DNA from: a virus
Reading direction: 5' to 3' (one strand)
DNA length: 64,000 nt
Virus record (IMG/VR): IMGVR_UViG_3300036790_000396
Location: 82,945-146,944 of that record
The translations under genes and the position numbers were made by a program. Under the pieces are notes generated by a model. It made no database searches. It had not been told where the DNA came from and worked only from the letters and a program-made list of their open reading frames with translations. Positions 34,250-42,119 of the stretch are shown here, in pieces. Numbering within the stretch: the stretch's first letter is position 1; every line of letters begins with the position of its first letter.

Positions 34250-35082
34250 CCTATCAGGTGACCCTCGCCGACGGCGTCCCCGATATCGTGCTGCCGAACG
34301 GGCTGCGCGTGCAGGGCGGTGCGGTCGTCGTCCTGTCGGACGGGGAGTACTCCCGGATCACTGACGCTTCCTCCGCGATCCTGTTCTCGTCGGTGACGTA
34401 CCTGGGCGGGGGCGCTGGCAACGCCGTTTCCTCGTTCAACGGGCGCACCGGTAACGTCGAGCCCGCATCGGGCGACTACACGGTGTCCGAGGTGACCGGT
34501 GCGGCGCCTCTCGCCTCTCCCGTGTTCACGGGCACCCCCGCAGGCCCGACCGCTGCCGCGGGAACCAGCACCACCCAGCTGGCCACGACGGCGTTCGCCA
34601 CGACCGCCCTGGCGCTGAAGTCGAACATCGCCTCGCCGACGTTCACCGGCACTCCCGCCGCGCCGACGGCCACGGCGGGTACCTCGACCACGCAGCTGGC
34701 GACGACCGCGTTCGCCACCGGGGCCGTCGCGACGGAGACCACCAGGGCCGAGACTGCGGAGGCCCTCAAGGCACCGCTTGCCTCCCCTGCTTTCACCGGT
34801 CAGGTGTCAGCCACCACGGTCGGTGACGGCTATTCGGTGGCCGAGGGCAGCAGCGGCAAGCAGGGAGTCGTTACCCTTGCTGCCGGATCCGCTACGGTTG
34901 ACACTGCGAGCGTGACGGCGAACTCGCGGATCTTCCTGACCGTGCAGTCGCTGGGCACAATAACCGCCCCTGCGGCGGTTGCAGTCACTGCGAGGACTGC
35001 GGGCACCTCCTTCACCATCACTTCGGCCTTGGGTACTGATACCTCGGTCGTCGCTTACGAGATCTTCGAGCCCGCAGCCTGA
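34246..35082 (+). CDS. Tail-fibre-like protein, 278 aa
   Basis: GTG 34246 (MTYQVTLADGVPDIVLP). Residues 80-190 contain fibre repeats of the kind SPVFTGTPAGPTAAAGTST followed by TQLATTAFAT, occurring twice, typical of side-tail fibres. The C-terminal 80 residues form a beta domain (GVVTLAAGSATVDTASV ... VVAYEIFEPA). Probably receptor-binding or decorative. Confidence 0.75.
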   Translation: MTYQVTLADGVPDIVLPNGLRVQGGAVVVLSDGEYSRITDASSAILFSSVTYLGGGAGNAVSSFNGRTGNVEPASGDYTVSEVTGAAPLASPVFTGTPAGPTAAAGTSTTQLATTAFATTALALKSNIASPTFTGTPAAPTATAGTSTTQLATTAFATGAVATETTRAETAEALKAPLASPAFTGQVSATTVGDGYSVAEGSSGKQGVVTLAAGSATVDTASVTANSRIFLTVQSLGTITAPAAVAVTARTAGTSFTITSALGTDTSVVAYEIFEPAA

Positions 35083-35093
35083 CAGGGAGCATC

Positions 35094-35390
35094 ATGACGT
35101 TTTCCGTGACCCCGTCCGCGCAGTCCGGCGGCGGCTACCTCGACGTGAGCTACGGATCCGGGGCCGCGCGCTTCACGGTGACCGAGGATGCCGGGCACCT
35201 GCGCAGTTTCTGGGGCCAGCTGGGGCGCGAGATCTCCCGGGCCGAGGGCGTCACTCCCGGCCAGCGGGCCTACACGCGGTACCGGGCGCACACGGGCGGC
35301 CGGTCCCTCGCTTCCGGTGATGAGATCCCGGAGTGGGACGGCCTGGGCGATGACATCCGGGAAGCCTGGGAAGCGTCCGCGCGCCCGTGA
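35094..35390 (+). CDS. Hypothetical structural protein, 98 aa
   Basis: Starts MTFSVTPSAQSGGGYLDV after AGGGAGCATC. Alpha/beta look with conserved-seeming Trp and Arg (FWGQLGREISRAEG). Follows the fibre gene by 11 nt. Not recognised. Confidence 0.55.
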   Translation: MTFSVTPSAQSGGGYLDVSYGSGAARFTVTEDAGHLRSFWGQLGREISRAEGVTPGQRAYTRYRAHTGGRSLASGDEIPEWDGLGDDIREAWEASARP

Positions 35391-35515
35391 GCGATGAGGA
35401 ATGCCCGCACAAGGGCCGCTCGTGCACGGACAGGAACTGCCCCTGCAATTGCGCGGCCTGCATCATCGACTACTCGCCGTGGATGAACCCGGATGAGAAG
35501 CCTCAGGGTTCCTGA
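35387..35515 (+). CDS. Cys-rich mini-protein, 42 aa
   Basis: GTG 35387 overlaps the previous stop (GTGA). Six Cys in 42 residues (CPHKGRSC, NCPCNCAAC) suggest a metal-binding knot. Convergent with the minus-strand gene ending at 35463. Confidence 0.5.
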   Translation: MSDEECPHKGRSCTDRNCPCNCAACIIDYSPWMNPDEKPQGS

Positions 35516-35663
35516 CGGGGACGATCCGGAACGGCCCGAGGCACACGCTGCTCTGCCGGTCCCGGATTATCCAGGCGACGCCGTCACGGCGGTCCTGCTC
35601 CGTCTGCTCGATCCGGTCCTCCGGGACCAGGACCGTCACGCACGGGATCTCCGGTTCCGTCAC
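35463..35663 (-). CDS. Hypothetical protein, 66 aa
   Basis: GTG 35663 overlaps the upstream stop (GTGA). Starts MTEPEIPCVTVLVPEDRI; one compact alpha/beta domain. Overlaps the convergent plus-strand gene by about 50 nt. Not recognised. Confidence 0.45.
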   Translation of the reverse strand: MTEPEIPCVTVLVPEDRIEQTEQDRRDGVAWIIRDRQSSVCLGPFRIVPVRNPEASHPGSSTASSR

Positions 35664-36214
35664 CGGGATGCCTCCTGACGGGGACGGGACGGCGGGATCC
35701 CCCCCGGCGGCGGCCGCCTCATGTCCCGGCTGCCGGGCCCCAGGCACCGCCACCGGACGCCTCCCTCGGCAGTGCGGCCCTTGATGTGGACCCGGACCGG
35801 CCCGCAGGCTGAGCAGGCCGCGGTGTGCTCGGCCGGGCTGATCTCCGTCAGGACGTGCACGGCATCGTGGCCGCCGTGCCCGTGGACATGCCGTTTCGGC
35901 TGCCCGCTCACGTAGCCGAGGCGCGGGCTGTTCCGGTCCGAGAGGGCCGTGGGCAGCCCGCACCCGCAGTGGCAGGTACCCCAGGGGACACGGCAGCCGG
36001 CCGAGCACGGGCACGGCTCTCCCTGTTTCCCCGGCTGCACGGCCAGCGCCTCCCGGGACCGCTGCGGGTCCAGGCTGCCCCGGCCGTTGCAGCGCCATTC
36101 CGCTGCCTTCCCTCGGGACTTCCTGATCCGCACGCGGCAGCCGCACTCGGAGCACCGGGCAGACGGCGGGTTCCCGCTGATCTCCGTCAGGAAATGGCGC
36201 ACGGGCGGGCTCAT
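35660..36214 (-). CDS. Zinc-finger protein, nuclease-less relative of the 37393 gene, 184 aa
   Basis: Contains CSECGC, CPCSAGCRVPWGTCHCGCG, GQPKRHVHGHGGHD and a second CSACGP repeat. The same series (CPCTPGCTIPYGTCHCGCG, GEPKRFVRGHAGH, CSICGP) forms the N-terminus of the endonuclease VII-like protein at 37393, but here no nuclease domain follows. Probably DNA binding. Start ATG 36214 after GGGAGAGAAG. Confidence 0.65.
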   Translation of the reverse strand: MSPPVRHFLTEISGNPPSARCSECGCRVRIRKSRGKAAEWRCNGRGSLDPQRSREALAVQPGKQGEPCPCSAGCRVPWGTCHCGCGLPTALSDRNSPRLGYVSGQPKRHVHGHGGHDAVHVLTEISPAEHTAACSACGPVRVHIKGRTAEGGVRWRCLGPGSRDMRRPPPGGIPPSRPRQEASR

Positions 36215-36224
36215 CTTCTCTCCC

Positions 36225-36623
36225 TCATTCCCGCGTGCCCTGCTGCGTCTCCGTGCCGCACGCCGGGACTTTCTCGGGGCGCAGCGAGCTGGCGAGGCGC
36301 TCGGAGTTCCGCTGCTCGCCCGGGAGCGGTGCCGGGACGGAGACCTGGCCTGTCTCCTCTTTCCGGCTGCTCACGGTGCCCCGTGCACGCTGCTCCGTCT
36401 GCTTTTCCTGGTACTGGATGCGGACGACGATGCAGTCGTCGTACGGCACCGCCCGCACGGCGCCGTCGGGCGCGCTCCGGCCCGGGTTGCGTGCTTCCCA
36501 CCAGCGGACGGCGTCGCCGATCGCGTCGCTGAGGTCCCGGTGGGCGCAGCCGTCCTCGCCGTAGAGGGGGACGGACCATTCTTCGTACGTGACGGTGCGC
36601 GTGCTGCGGGTGTAGGCGGCCAC
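36225..36623 (-). CDS. Hypothetical protein, 132 aa
   Basis: GTG 36623 (MAAYTRSTRTVTYEEWSV) has a strong GGGAGGAACC site 5 nt upstream; a longer frame to 36800 would need TTG and cover a terminator-like hairpin. The N-terminal 75 residues look folded (WWEARNPG, YDDCIVVRIQY), the rest is charged and loose. Confidence 0.6.
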   Translation of the reverse strand: MAAYTRSTRTVTYEEWSVPLYGEDGCAHRDLSDAIGDAVRWWEARNPGRSAPDGAVRAVPYDDCIVVRIQYQEKQTEQRARGTVSSRKEETGQVSVPAPLPGEQRNSERLASSLRPEKVPACGTETQQGTRE

Positions 36624-36823
36624 GGTTCCTCCCGGGGATGTGAAGAGGCCCCTCCCGCGGTGACAGCGGCGGGAGGGGCCCTGCTCCGCTCCGGCGGGGT
36701 ACCGGGTGCGGAGAGTGCCGCGCGGTCCGTGCTGCGCGGCGGGAGGAGCGGGTGGCTCTCCCTGCTCCGGAGTGTACGCGAGCTGCCCGGATGATCGCAA
36801 GGTTTATTGATTTTCCCTGGAGT
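36624..36823 (-). promoter_or_regulatory. Leader with attenuator-like hairpin and palindromic motif, copy 7
   Basis: The motif TCGCAAGGTTTATTGATT (36795-36812) and the gene start at 36623 are 170 nt apart. Between them GGCCCCTCCCGC (36647-36658) pairs with 36669-36680, an attenuator- or terminator-like hairpin. Confidence 0.45.
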
Positions 36824-36910
36824 TCAACCTGAACCATATCGCTCTGCTCCAGGCCCGGGGCCGTAGCGAGACGGATTCGACTGGCGCTTGCGCTCCCAGT
36901 ACAGCTTCAT
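36824..36910 (-). CDS. Possible 28-aa peptide downstream of 36914
   Basis: ATG 36910 lies 3 nt after the previous stop and opens MKLYWERKRQSNPSRYG; ribosome site weak. It may be a small gene or a leftover of the preceding element. Confidence 0.3.
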   Translation of the reverse strand: MKLYWERKRQSNPSRYGPGPGAERYGSG

Positions 36911-36913
36911 CTT

Positions 36914-37246
36914 CTAGCTGCGGCTTAGCTGCTCGTAGTCATCGGGCTTTTGGTAGACCTCTGGCGGGAGAAAAGATCGCCGCTTCCGGTTCTGGGTAAA
37001 AGCGTCGGCCCACTGAACATTTCCGGGCTCGTAATTTCCCTCATTATCGACGCGGTCAAGAGTATGTCCGTCAGGACGTTCTCCCAGGTTGCCGATGATC
37101 CATTCGTAGAATTTTTCGTAATTGTGCCAGTCTGAATGTACCCTTATTCCTCTTTCTCCATAGTTAATATAGTCTTTGTCCCTTTCGTTCTCGCATCTGC
37201 GGATCATTGAGTACCAGGCGCTGTAGAGGGGTTTAGAGGATCCCAC
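36914..37246 (-). CDS. Small protein of a homing-associated family, 110 aa
   Basis: Starts MGSSKPLYSAWYSMIRRC (GTG) with TAAAAT 6 nt upstream. The pattern NYGERGIRVHSDWHNYEKF, then HTLDRVDNEGNYEPGNVQW, is a widespread phage protein type (GRGI ... LDRIDN.GNYEP.N..W), often found as a free-standing HNH/AP2-like mobile element. AT-richer than its neighbours, consistent with transfer. The exact activity is uncertain. Confidence 0.7.
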   Translation of the reverse strand: MGSSKPLYSAWYSMIRRCENERDKDYINYGERGIRVHSDWHNYEKFYEWIIGNLGERPDGHTLDRVDNEGNYEPGNVQWADAFTQNRKRRSFLPPEVYQKPDDYEQLSRS

Positions 37247-37274
37247 GCTCCTATTTTATCAATATTCCTAGGTT
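37247..37274 (-). promoter_or_regulatory. Palindromic motif, copy 8
   Basis: TATCAATATTCCTAGGTT (37257-37274). On the minus strand it runs into TAAAAT, 6 nt from GTG 37246. Confidence 0.6.
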
Positions 37275-37392
37275 CCGTACCTTCAACCTCAGCTTTAGCT
37301 CGGAAGTAGCAGGAGAGGGGCACGCGTTTCTCCCCGGAATACGTAGAGGGAGGTGCAGCGTGAGCGGACCGTACGCCGGGATGGCGGTGAGG

Positions 37393-38262
37393 TCAGTTCT
37401 CGCTGCCGCCGTCCTCCTGCAGGGCCTCCAGCAGGATGCGCCCGGCTTCCAGGATCTCCTCGCGCGAGGGCTTCAGGTAGACGATGGCCTTCGCCATGCG
37501 GACGGGATCGTCGCGGAAGGAACCGAGCCCGGAATTGCAATCCCGGTCCAGGTAGCCCCGGATGCGCCCGTTCTCGTGATCGTGATCGACGCACAGGGAC
37601 GTCCCGTTGGTGCCCTTGGCGTTGGGCTCGCCTCCGCAGATGTCGCAGCGGCCAAACCGCTTTGCTACCTGGGCGTCGTACTCGGCTCCCGTGACGCCGT
37701 ACGCGCGCTTGAGGGCAGCGTCCCGGACCTGGCGCCGGTACGCGGGATTGCGCTCGCGCCATTCGGCGTGCTTTTCCTTGATGACCTCGGCGTTGGCGTT
37801 GCGGTAGTCCTCGGCGCTCTGGTGCTCCCGGTTGGAGCACACCCATCCCTTGCCGCGATCGGCTTTCTGGAGAATTCCGACGCGGCTTCCGCAGCCCCGG
37901 CAGTCAGCTGTCCGGCTCTCGGGATCGATGTTCACCAGGTAGTGCTGCGTGACGAGCCGGCCGAGGCATCTCCACTGAGTGCGTCCCGTCTTGGTCTTGC
38001 CGTGGATCCGGATGCTGACGGGGCCGCAAATCGAGCACGTGGCCGTGCGCATCGTCTCGTCGACGTCACTCAGGCCGTGCGTGATCTTGTGGCCGGCGTG
38101 CCCGCGGACGAACCGCTTCGGCTCCCCGGCGGTGTAGCCGTTCGCAGTCTCGGACTGCGTGGCGATAGTGGTCTCCTGCCCGCACCCGCAGTGGCACGTC
38201 CCGTAGGGAATCGTGCACCCGGGGGTACACGGGCAGGTCTGGTTACCAAGGTTGCTTGTCAT
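37393..38262 (-). CDS. Recombination endonuclease VII-like protein with zinc-finger N-terminus, 289 aa
   Basis: The C-terminal 90 residues match endonuclease VII: CDICGGEPN, then LCVDHDHENGRIRGYLDRD, CNSGLG and DDPVRMAKAIVYL. The family resolves branched DNA or acts as a homing enzyme. The N-terminal 150 residues hold CPCTPGC, CHCGCG, GHAGH and CSICG modules shared with 35660. ATG 38262 lies 7 nt after TACCTT, so leaderless. Could be a debranching enzyme or a mobile gene. Confidence 0.85.
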   Translation of the reverse strand: MTSNLGNQTCPCTPGCTIPYGTCHCGCGQETTIATQSETANGYTAGEPKRFVRGHAGHKITHGLSDVDETMRTATCSICGPVSIRIHGKTKTGRTQWRCLGRLVTQHYLVNIDPESRTADCRGCGSRVGILQKADRGKGWVCSNREHQSAEDYRNANAEVIKEKHAEWRERNPAYRRQVRDAALKRAYGVTGAEYDAQVAKRFGRCDICGGEPNAKGTNGTSLCVDHDHENGRIRGYLDRDCNSGLGSFRDDPVRMAKAIVYLKPSREEILEAGRILLEALQEDGGSEN

Positions 38263-38284
38263 AACTCCGAAGGTACCAGAGAGC

Positions 38285-38306
38285 AGAGCCTGTTTAAACA
38301 GGCTCT
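38285..38306. terminator. 22-bp perfect palindrome
   Basis: AGAGCCTG(TTTAAA)CAGGCTCT is a perfect palindrome between divergent transcripts, with TTT on the plus-strand side. It may end plus-strand read-through or bind a protein. Confidence 0.5.
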
Positions 38307-38390
38307 TTCGTCCGTTCAAACGGATGATCAGCCCGCAGTTCTACTCGGCGCTGAGGGGAAAGCCCTCGAACACAGATTGGAAAAAGCGCG

Positions 38391-39128
38391 GTGATCAGGA
38401 CCTACCTCAGCAACGACTATATCAAAAGGACGATCCGTCCCCTCTTTACCTGGACGCAGGCAACGCCCAAGCCGGTGTTCCTCGACCCGAACTGGACGCG
38501 GTCGGTGCCGATCTGGCCGGGCATGGGCTTCGTCCGGACCGTGGGCGACCTCGTCACCCTCGCCGGCTCGAACAACGCCCAGCTGAACAGTGCCTACGGC
38601 ACGGCGACCGACGGCAGCGCCGGCGCCTGGGGACACGCGGGCACGTCCGGCAACGGCTCGTACGCCCTCAGCACCACGTACGGGACGCCTCCCGTCTACG
38701 GGCTCGGCGGGCTGTACGTCGGCGGCGACGGCATCGACGAGCTGCTGTACGCGGGCATCAACGCCTTCTCGGTCTGGGTCCTGGGCCCCGACGCGGAGTT
38801 CGAGATCCTCGCGCCGGCGTTCGACCCCACCAGCACCTGGGACGACCCGCAGGTGCTGTCCGGCAGCGGCATGACCGGCGGCGGCTCCGCACTCGTCGGC
38901 GTCGCCCTGCAGAACGCCAGCGGGGCCCAGGGCTCGGCTCAGCTCGGCACCGGCACCCTCCAGGGGCAGCTCGTCCCCTGGGCAGCGTCGGCATCCATCT
39001 CGGCCCCGGTCGCGAAGCTGCTGAAGCAGAACTCCAGCACGAAGATCACGATCGGCGGCCTGTCGCCGTACGACGCCAACCAGATCCTGGCTGGCATCGG
39101 CACGGCCGGCACTGTCGGCGTCAACTAA
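38391..39128 (+). CDS. Head protein upstream of the capsid gene, 245 aa
   Basis: GTG 38391 (MIRTYLSNDYIKRTIRPL). After a short helix the rest is Gly/Thr/Ala-rich beta sequence with VSVWVLGPDAEFEILAPAF-like strands, as in capsid decoration proteins. It is followed after 31 nt by the major capsid protein, the usual place for a decoration or scaffold protein. The family is not recognised. Confidence 0.55.
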   Translation: MIRTYLSNDYIKRTIRPLFTWTQATPKPVFLDPNWTRSVPIWPGMGFVRTVGDLVTLAGSNNAQLNSAYGTATDGSAGAWGHAGTSGNGSYALSTTYGTPPVYGLGGLYVGGDGIDELLYAGINAFSVWVLGPDAEFEILAPAFDPTSTWDDPQVLSGSGMTGGGSALVGVALQNASGAQGSAQLGTGTLQGQLVPWAASASISAPVAKLLKQNSSTKITIGGLSPYDANQILAGIGTAGTVGVN

Positions 39129-39159
39129 GGCGACGAGAGAAAAGGAAGGTAAGGCAGCG

Positions 39160-40179
39160 ATGACCGAACTCGCGACGCTGGCCCCCCAGGGGCAGCTGAC
39201 CGCGCAGGGCGCTCCGTCCGGGCTGCGCCGCGTAGCGGCTCGCAAGTCTGACGACTACGTCACGGACATCGAGCGGCGGCGGGCCTCCCGCTCGCCGCTC
39301 ACCCGTGAGGCCAAGGTCCGCAAGATGGCCCTGGTCCTGTCCGACGAGATGCACGGCTTCCGCCGCCTGGGCGTCGGCATGGTCGGCCCCATCCAGCTCA
39401 AGCTCCGCTATCAGGGCATCACCCGCAACGTCCTGGTGGAGGACCCGGTCACCCCCGGCACTCCCGTCGAGTACGACGTGTGGGACGACCTGGGCCAGGC
39501 GTACATCCTGTCCGGCACCGAGGGCGAGGTCCGCGTGACCCCGTTCGAGGGCAAGCGGATCCCGGTCCGGTTCTTCCGGATCGCGTCCCGCCCGGCGATC
39601 CGCAAGGAAGACCTCTTCTACCTGCGGATCAACGCGGTCGAGCAGGCCCAGGACGAGACCAAGCAGGCGATCCTGAAGCAGGAGGACGCGCGGCTGCTCG
39701 TCATCCTGCAGGCCGCCGTCACGGACTACGCCACCCGCCCTGACCACGTCGTCACCCCGAACCACAACATCACCGAGGCCAGCGGCTACCTGACGCCGGG
39801 CTCCCTGTACTCCGCGGTCGCGATGACCGACCTGCACGAGCTTCCCTCGGCGCGGATCCTCATCAACCCGTTCGACTTCCGGGACCTGTACAGATGGGAC
39901 ATAAACCAGACAGGATGGGCTTTTAAGGACAGGGTGGTAGCTGGTGAGACAATCACCTCATTTGGTGAGTTTCAGCTCCAGCGCTCCATCATCGTCCCGC
40001 AGGCCAAGATCTTCCTGACGCCCGAGCCGAACTTCCTGGGCGTTTTTCCAGTTCTGTACTCTCTTGATGTGGAAGAGAACCATCTGGTCGAGGCTTTCTG
40101 GAAAGGTTGGGTTTTCGACGAAATGGTGGCCATGTCGATCCTTAACCCAAGGGGCATAGCTACTATAACGAAAAGCTGA
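39160..40179 (+). CDS. Major capsid protein, 339 aa
   Basis: Builds the phage head shell. ATG 39160 after GGAAGG. Residues 20-60 are a basic N-terminus, followed by a fold like large-phage major capsid proteins: GPIQLKLRYQGITRNVLVED, EYDVWDDLGQAYILSGTEGE, ASGYLTPGSLYSAVAM, RILINPFDFRDLYRW and SLDVEENHLVEAFWKGWVFD. Codon use changes sharply to AT-rich synonyms at about 39886-39975 and 40038-40180, next to the endonuclease gene. Confidence 0.85.
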   Translation: MTELATLAPQGQLTAQGAPSGLRRVAARKSDDYVTDIERRRASRSPLTREAKVRKMALVLSDEMHGFRRLGVGMVGPIQLKLRYQGITRNVLVEDPVTPGTPVEYDVWDDLGQAYILSGTEGEVRVTPFEGKRIPVRFFRIASRPAIRKEDLFYLRINAVEQAQDETKQAILKQEDARLLVILQAAVTDYATRPDHVVTPNHNITEASGYLTPGSLYSAVAMTDLHELPSARILINPFDFRDLYRWDINQTGWAFKDRVVAGETITSFGEFQLQRSIIVPQAKIFLTPEPNFLGVFPVLYSLDVEENHLVEAFWKGWVFDEMVAMSILNPRGIATITKS

Positions 40180-40185
40180 GTATTT

Positions 40186-40217
40186 TCTGTGATGGTCTCA
40201 GCGAAGATCATCACAGA
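40186..40217 (+). terminator. Hairpin after the capsid gene
   Basis: TCTGTGATG pairs with CATCACAGA. No T-run follows; possibly an mRNA end or stabilising hairpin. Confidence 0.4.
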
Positions 40218-40233
40218 TGATACAAGGTCATCG

Positions 40234-40293
40234 TTGACATGACTCACCCTCTCCGTGTAGCCTGACATCAGGATCACATGGAGAGGGTGAGTC
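40234..40293 (+). promoter_or_regulatory. Promoter inside a 14-bp inverted repeat before the endonuclease gene
   Basis: GACTCACCCTCTCC (40241-40254) is perfectly repeated in reverse complement at 40280-40293, which includes the ribosome site GGAGAGGG. TTGACA (40234) and TAGCCT (40258) could form a promoter whose transcript lacks the left arm and leaves the site free. Confidence 0.6.
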
Positions 40294-40297
40294 ATTT

Positions 40298-41275
40298 ATG
40301 GCACCAAAATCGTCAAAGCCGAAGTACATTGACGAGGTCAAGCGGCTCTACATCACGGAGCTGTGGTCTCTTAGCGAGATCAGTCAGCGGCTTGGCCCGA
40401 GCGTGCAGACACTTTCTCGCTGGCTGGGTGAAGAGGGGATCGAGCTAGCCGCCCGGCCCCGCGACCCTAACGCAGGACGCACGCCAGGGGCCCAGGCCGA
40501 GATCAATCAGCGCATCAGTGCCGCTCAGGCTGCGCGCCTGGAGTCCGGCGGCAACCGCGGCGGCCGGGTAAAGCAGTTTGCCGAAGAGACGCGTTCCTGC
40601 GCGAATCCGGGATGTGATGCCGCTTTCCGTGTCCGCGAAGACTCCTCGCAGCAGTTCTGCAGCCGCCAGTGCGCACGCACGGTGGGCAATAAGCAGCGGT
40701 GGGACGGGAAGAAAAATATGACCACATGCCCGTGTGGTGAGATATTCTACAGCCCGTATCCGAAGAAATATCATTCAGATGAATGCCGACAGGAATACGG
40801 CGGCAAGAGGCAGCCTAACCCGGCTAACACTCTTACGGGGATCTGCCAGAATCCTGGCTGCCCGCAGTCGGCTCGTGAGTTCTCTTACCCGAAATCGCAA
40901 GGGCACCGGAAGTACTGTTCTGATAAGTGCTCGCAGGAGCATGTGCGTCCCATCGAGCAGCTGAACGGCCTGGAAAAGCAGTTCACCGGCTTGTGCGAGC
41001 TGACGGGCATCGGCTGGCGTCGGCCTTTCGCCGACGAGCAGATCTCGTGGGGCGAGCGCGGATCTTACGCGCCTGACTTCATCTGCGAGTGGCAGGGCTC
41101 CGTGGTTGCCATCGAGACCAAGGGCGACTACTGGATTAAGGAAGACACCCATGCCAAGATCGACGCGTGGCGCGCTCGCAAGGAGATTCCCGTGATTCTC
41201 CTGTTCGAGTCCCAGGTGAGGGAGCTGCGGATGATTCCCGATGCGGCTGCCTTCTGGATGCGGCTGCAGGGATAG
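40298..41275 (+). CDS. PD-(D/E)XK homing endonuclease with helix-turn-helix and zinc fingers, 325 aa
   Basis: Residues 10-50 form a helix-turn-helix (LSEISQRLGPSVQTLSRWL). Four Cys-rich pieces follow (CANPGC, FCSRQCA, CPCGEIF, CQNPGC...CSDKC). The C-terminus has YAPDFICEWQGSVVAIETKG, the PD-(D/E)XK nuclease core (D and ExK). Its position directly downstream of a recoded capsid gene points to a free-standing homing enzyme that targets the unrecoded capsid gene. Confidence 0.75.
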   Translation: MAPKSSKPKYIDEVKRLYITELWSLSEISQRLGPSVQTLSRWLGEEGIELAARPRDPNAGRTPGAQAEINQRISAAQAARLESGGNRGGRVKQFAEETRSCANPGCDAAFRVREDSSQQFCSRQCARTVGNKQRWDGKKNMTTCPCGEIFYSPYPKKYHSDECRQEYGGKRQPNPANTLTGICQNPGCPQSAREFSYPKSQGHRKYCSDKCSQEHVRPIEQLNGLEKQFTGLCELTGIGWRRPFADEQISWGERGSYAPDFICEWQGSVVAIETKGDYWIKEDTHAKIDAWRARKEIPVILLFESQVRELRMIPDAAAFWMRLQG

Positions 41276-41287
41276 GCTCTGCGATGT

Positions 41288-41327
41288 AGTGCCCCGGCCT
41301 CTCTGGGAGATGTGAGGCCGGGGCACT
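41288..41327 (+). terminator. Terminator, identical copy A
   Basis: AGTGCCCCGGCCTC pairs with its complement around CTCTGGGAGATGT (loop/stem edge), followed by GTTCTT. The whole hairpin recurs at 42161. Confidence 0.75.
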
Positions 41328-41420
41328 GTTCTTGCCTCATGAGCGAGCCGGAGCCAGCGGACGCCGCGCCGCGCACCGCGGGGCTGTCCGGCTGTAGTTG
41401 CAGTGTCACTTACTCCCGGC

Positions 41421-41527
41421 CGCAAGCGCAGGGGTTCCTGTGCCGCAAGGACCGGAAACGGCCCTCTGCGCCCGGCGCAAGCGCACGGCCGGGCCGCAAG
41501 CGCGGGGTCATGCCCGGCGCAAGCGTG
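41421..41527. repeat. Four to five copies of GCAAGCG
   Basis: CGCAAGCGC occurs near 41421, 41475, 41495 and, with T, near 41518, with a partial copy (CCGCAAGG) near 41443, in a gene-free stretch (41276-41534). Could be a protein-binding array or GC-rich filler. Confidence 0.35.
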
Positions 41528-41534
41528 CTAGCTT

Positions 41535-41807
41535 TTACCAATAAACCTTGCTATGCCACGCCAGGAGCGCCTCCATGGTCCTGGGCGCTCCTTCCTCCCA
41601 CCGCGCGCCCCGGTCGACTGCGGCCATCGCGAAGTTGCAGCGGTAGCACGCCTCGCCGCGGACGGCATCGTGGGCGTGGCAGTGCTCGAAGACGAAGGAG
41701 CCCTGCGCCTGCCCGCAGATGCCGCACGGCGACCGGGCGGGGCGGAAGCCGCCCTGCCGGCGCAGGAGGGCCAGCTCGCGGTAGCTCGATGAGGGGAAGT
41801 CGTCCAT
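41535..41807 (-). CDS. Small endonuclease VII-like protein, 90 aa
   Basis: Starts MDDFPSSSYRELALLRRQ, leaderless start 6 nt after TATGCT. CGICGQAQGSFVFEHCHAHD and CYRCNFAM give the Cys/His core of endonuclease VII-type HNH enzymes. Its 3' end overlaps a copy of the palindrome. Either a recombination nuclease or a reduced homing enzyme. Confidence 0.7.
   Translation of the reverse strand: MDDFPSSSYRELALLRRQGGFRPARSPCGICGQAQGSFVFEHCHAHDAVRGEACYRCNFAMAAVDRGARWEEGAPRTMEALLAWHSKVYW
41536..41553. promoter_or_regulatory. Palindromic motif, copy 9
   Basis: TACCAATAAACCTTGCTA. It overlaps the 3' end of the endonuclease gene; no gene starts immediately downstream on either strand, so it may work as a roadblock. 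Confidence 0.5.
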
Positions 41808-41819
41808 GGCCCTAGCATA

Positions 41820-41837
41820 TACCAAGGTTTATTGGTA
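41820..41837. promoter_or_regulatory. Palindromic motif, copy 10, perfect arms, divergent
   Basis: TACCAAGGTTTATTGGTA lies between divergent genes at 41807 (minus) and 41874 (plus), the best operator candidate in the window. Confidence 0.65.
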
Positions 41838-41873
41838 ATATGGAGCTATCTCCTCCTCGGAAGGACCGATCTC

Positions 41874-42119
41874 ATGAGCCTCGCCTCGCTGATCACCCCG
41901 CAGACCCGGCGCGAGCACCGCGCCACCTGGTACGCGTACGCCGGCGGCCGGGGGCAGCTCCTCCAGAAGATGCGCCATACGGCGCAGATGCGGGGCCACT
42001 GGGCCGGGTACGACGTGACGTGCTCCTGCGGGTGGGAGTCGCACACGGGAGGCGCCACCAGGGGCTGCGTGAGCGGGATGCTCTGGGACCACCGCTACGC
42101 GGCGCAGGCTAGCGCATAG
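41874..42119 (+). CDS. Small Cys/His protein, 81 aa
   Basis: ATG 41874 (MSLASLITPQTRREHRAT) after CGGAAGGACC. Near the C-terminus, VTCSCGWESHTGGAT and a later Cys/His suggest a metal site like those in Streptomyces small proteins. Not recognised. Confidence 0.6.
   Translation: MSLASLITPQTRREHRATWYAYAGGRGQLLQKMRHTAQMRGHWAGYDVTCSCGWESHTGGATRGCVSGMLWDHRYAAQASA

Noticed and set aside
34560-34720. Repeated blocks in the fibre gene as a CRISPR-like array
   Set aside because: The repeats are in-frame protein repeats (GTSTTQLATTAFAT), with no spacer structure.
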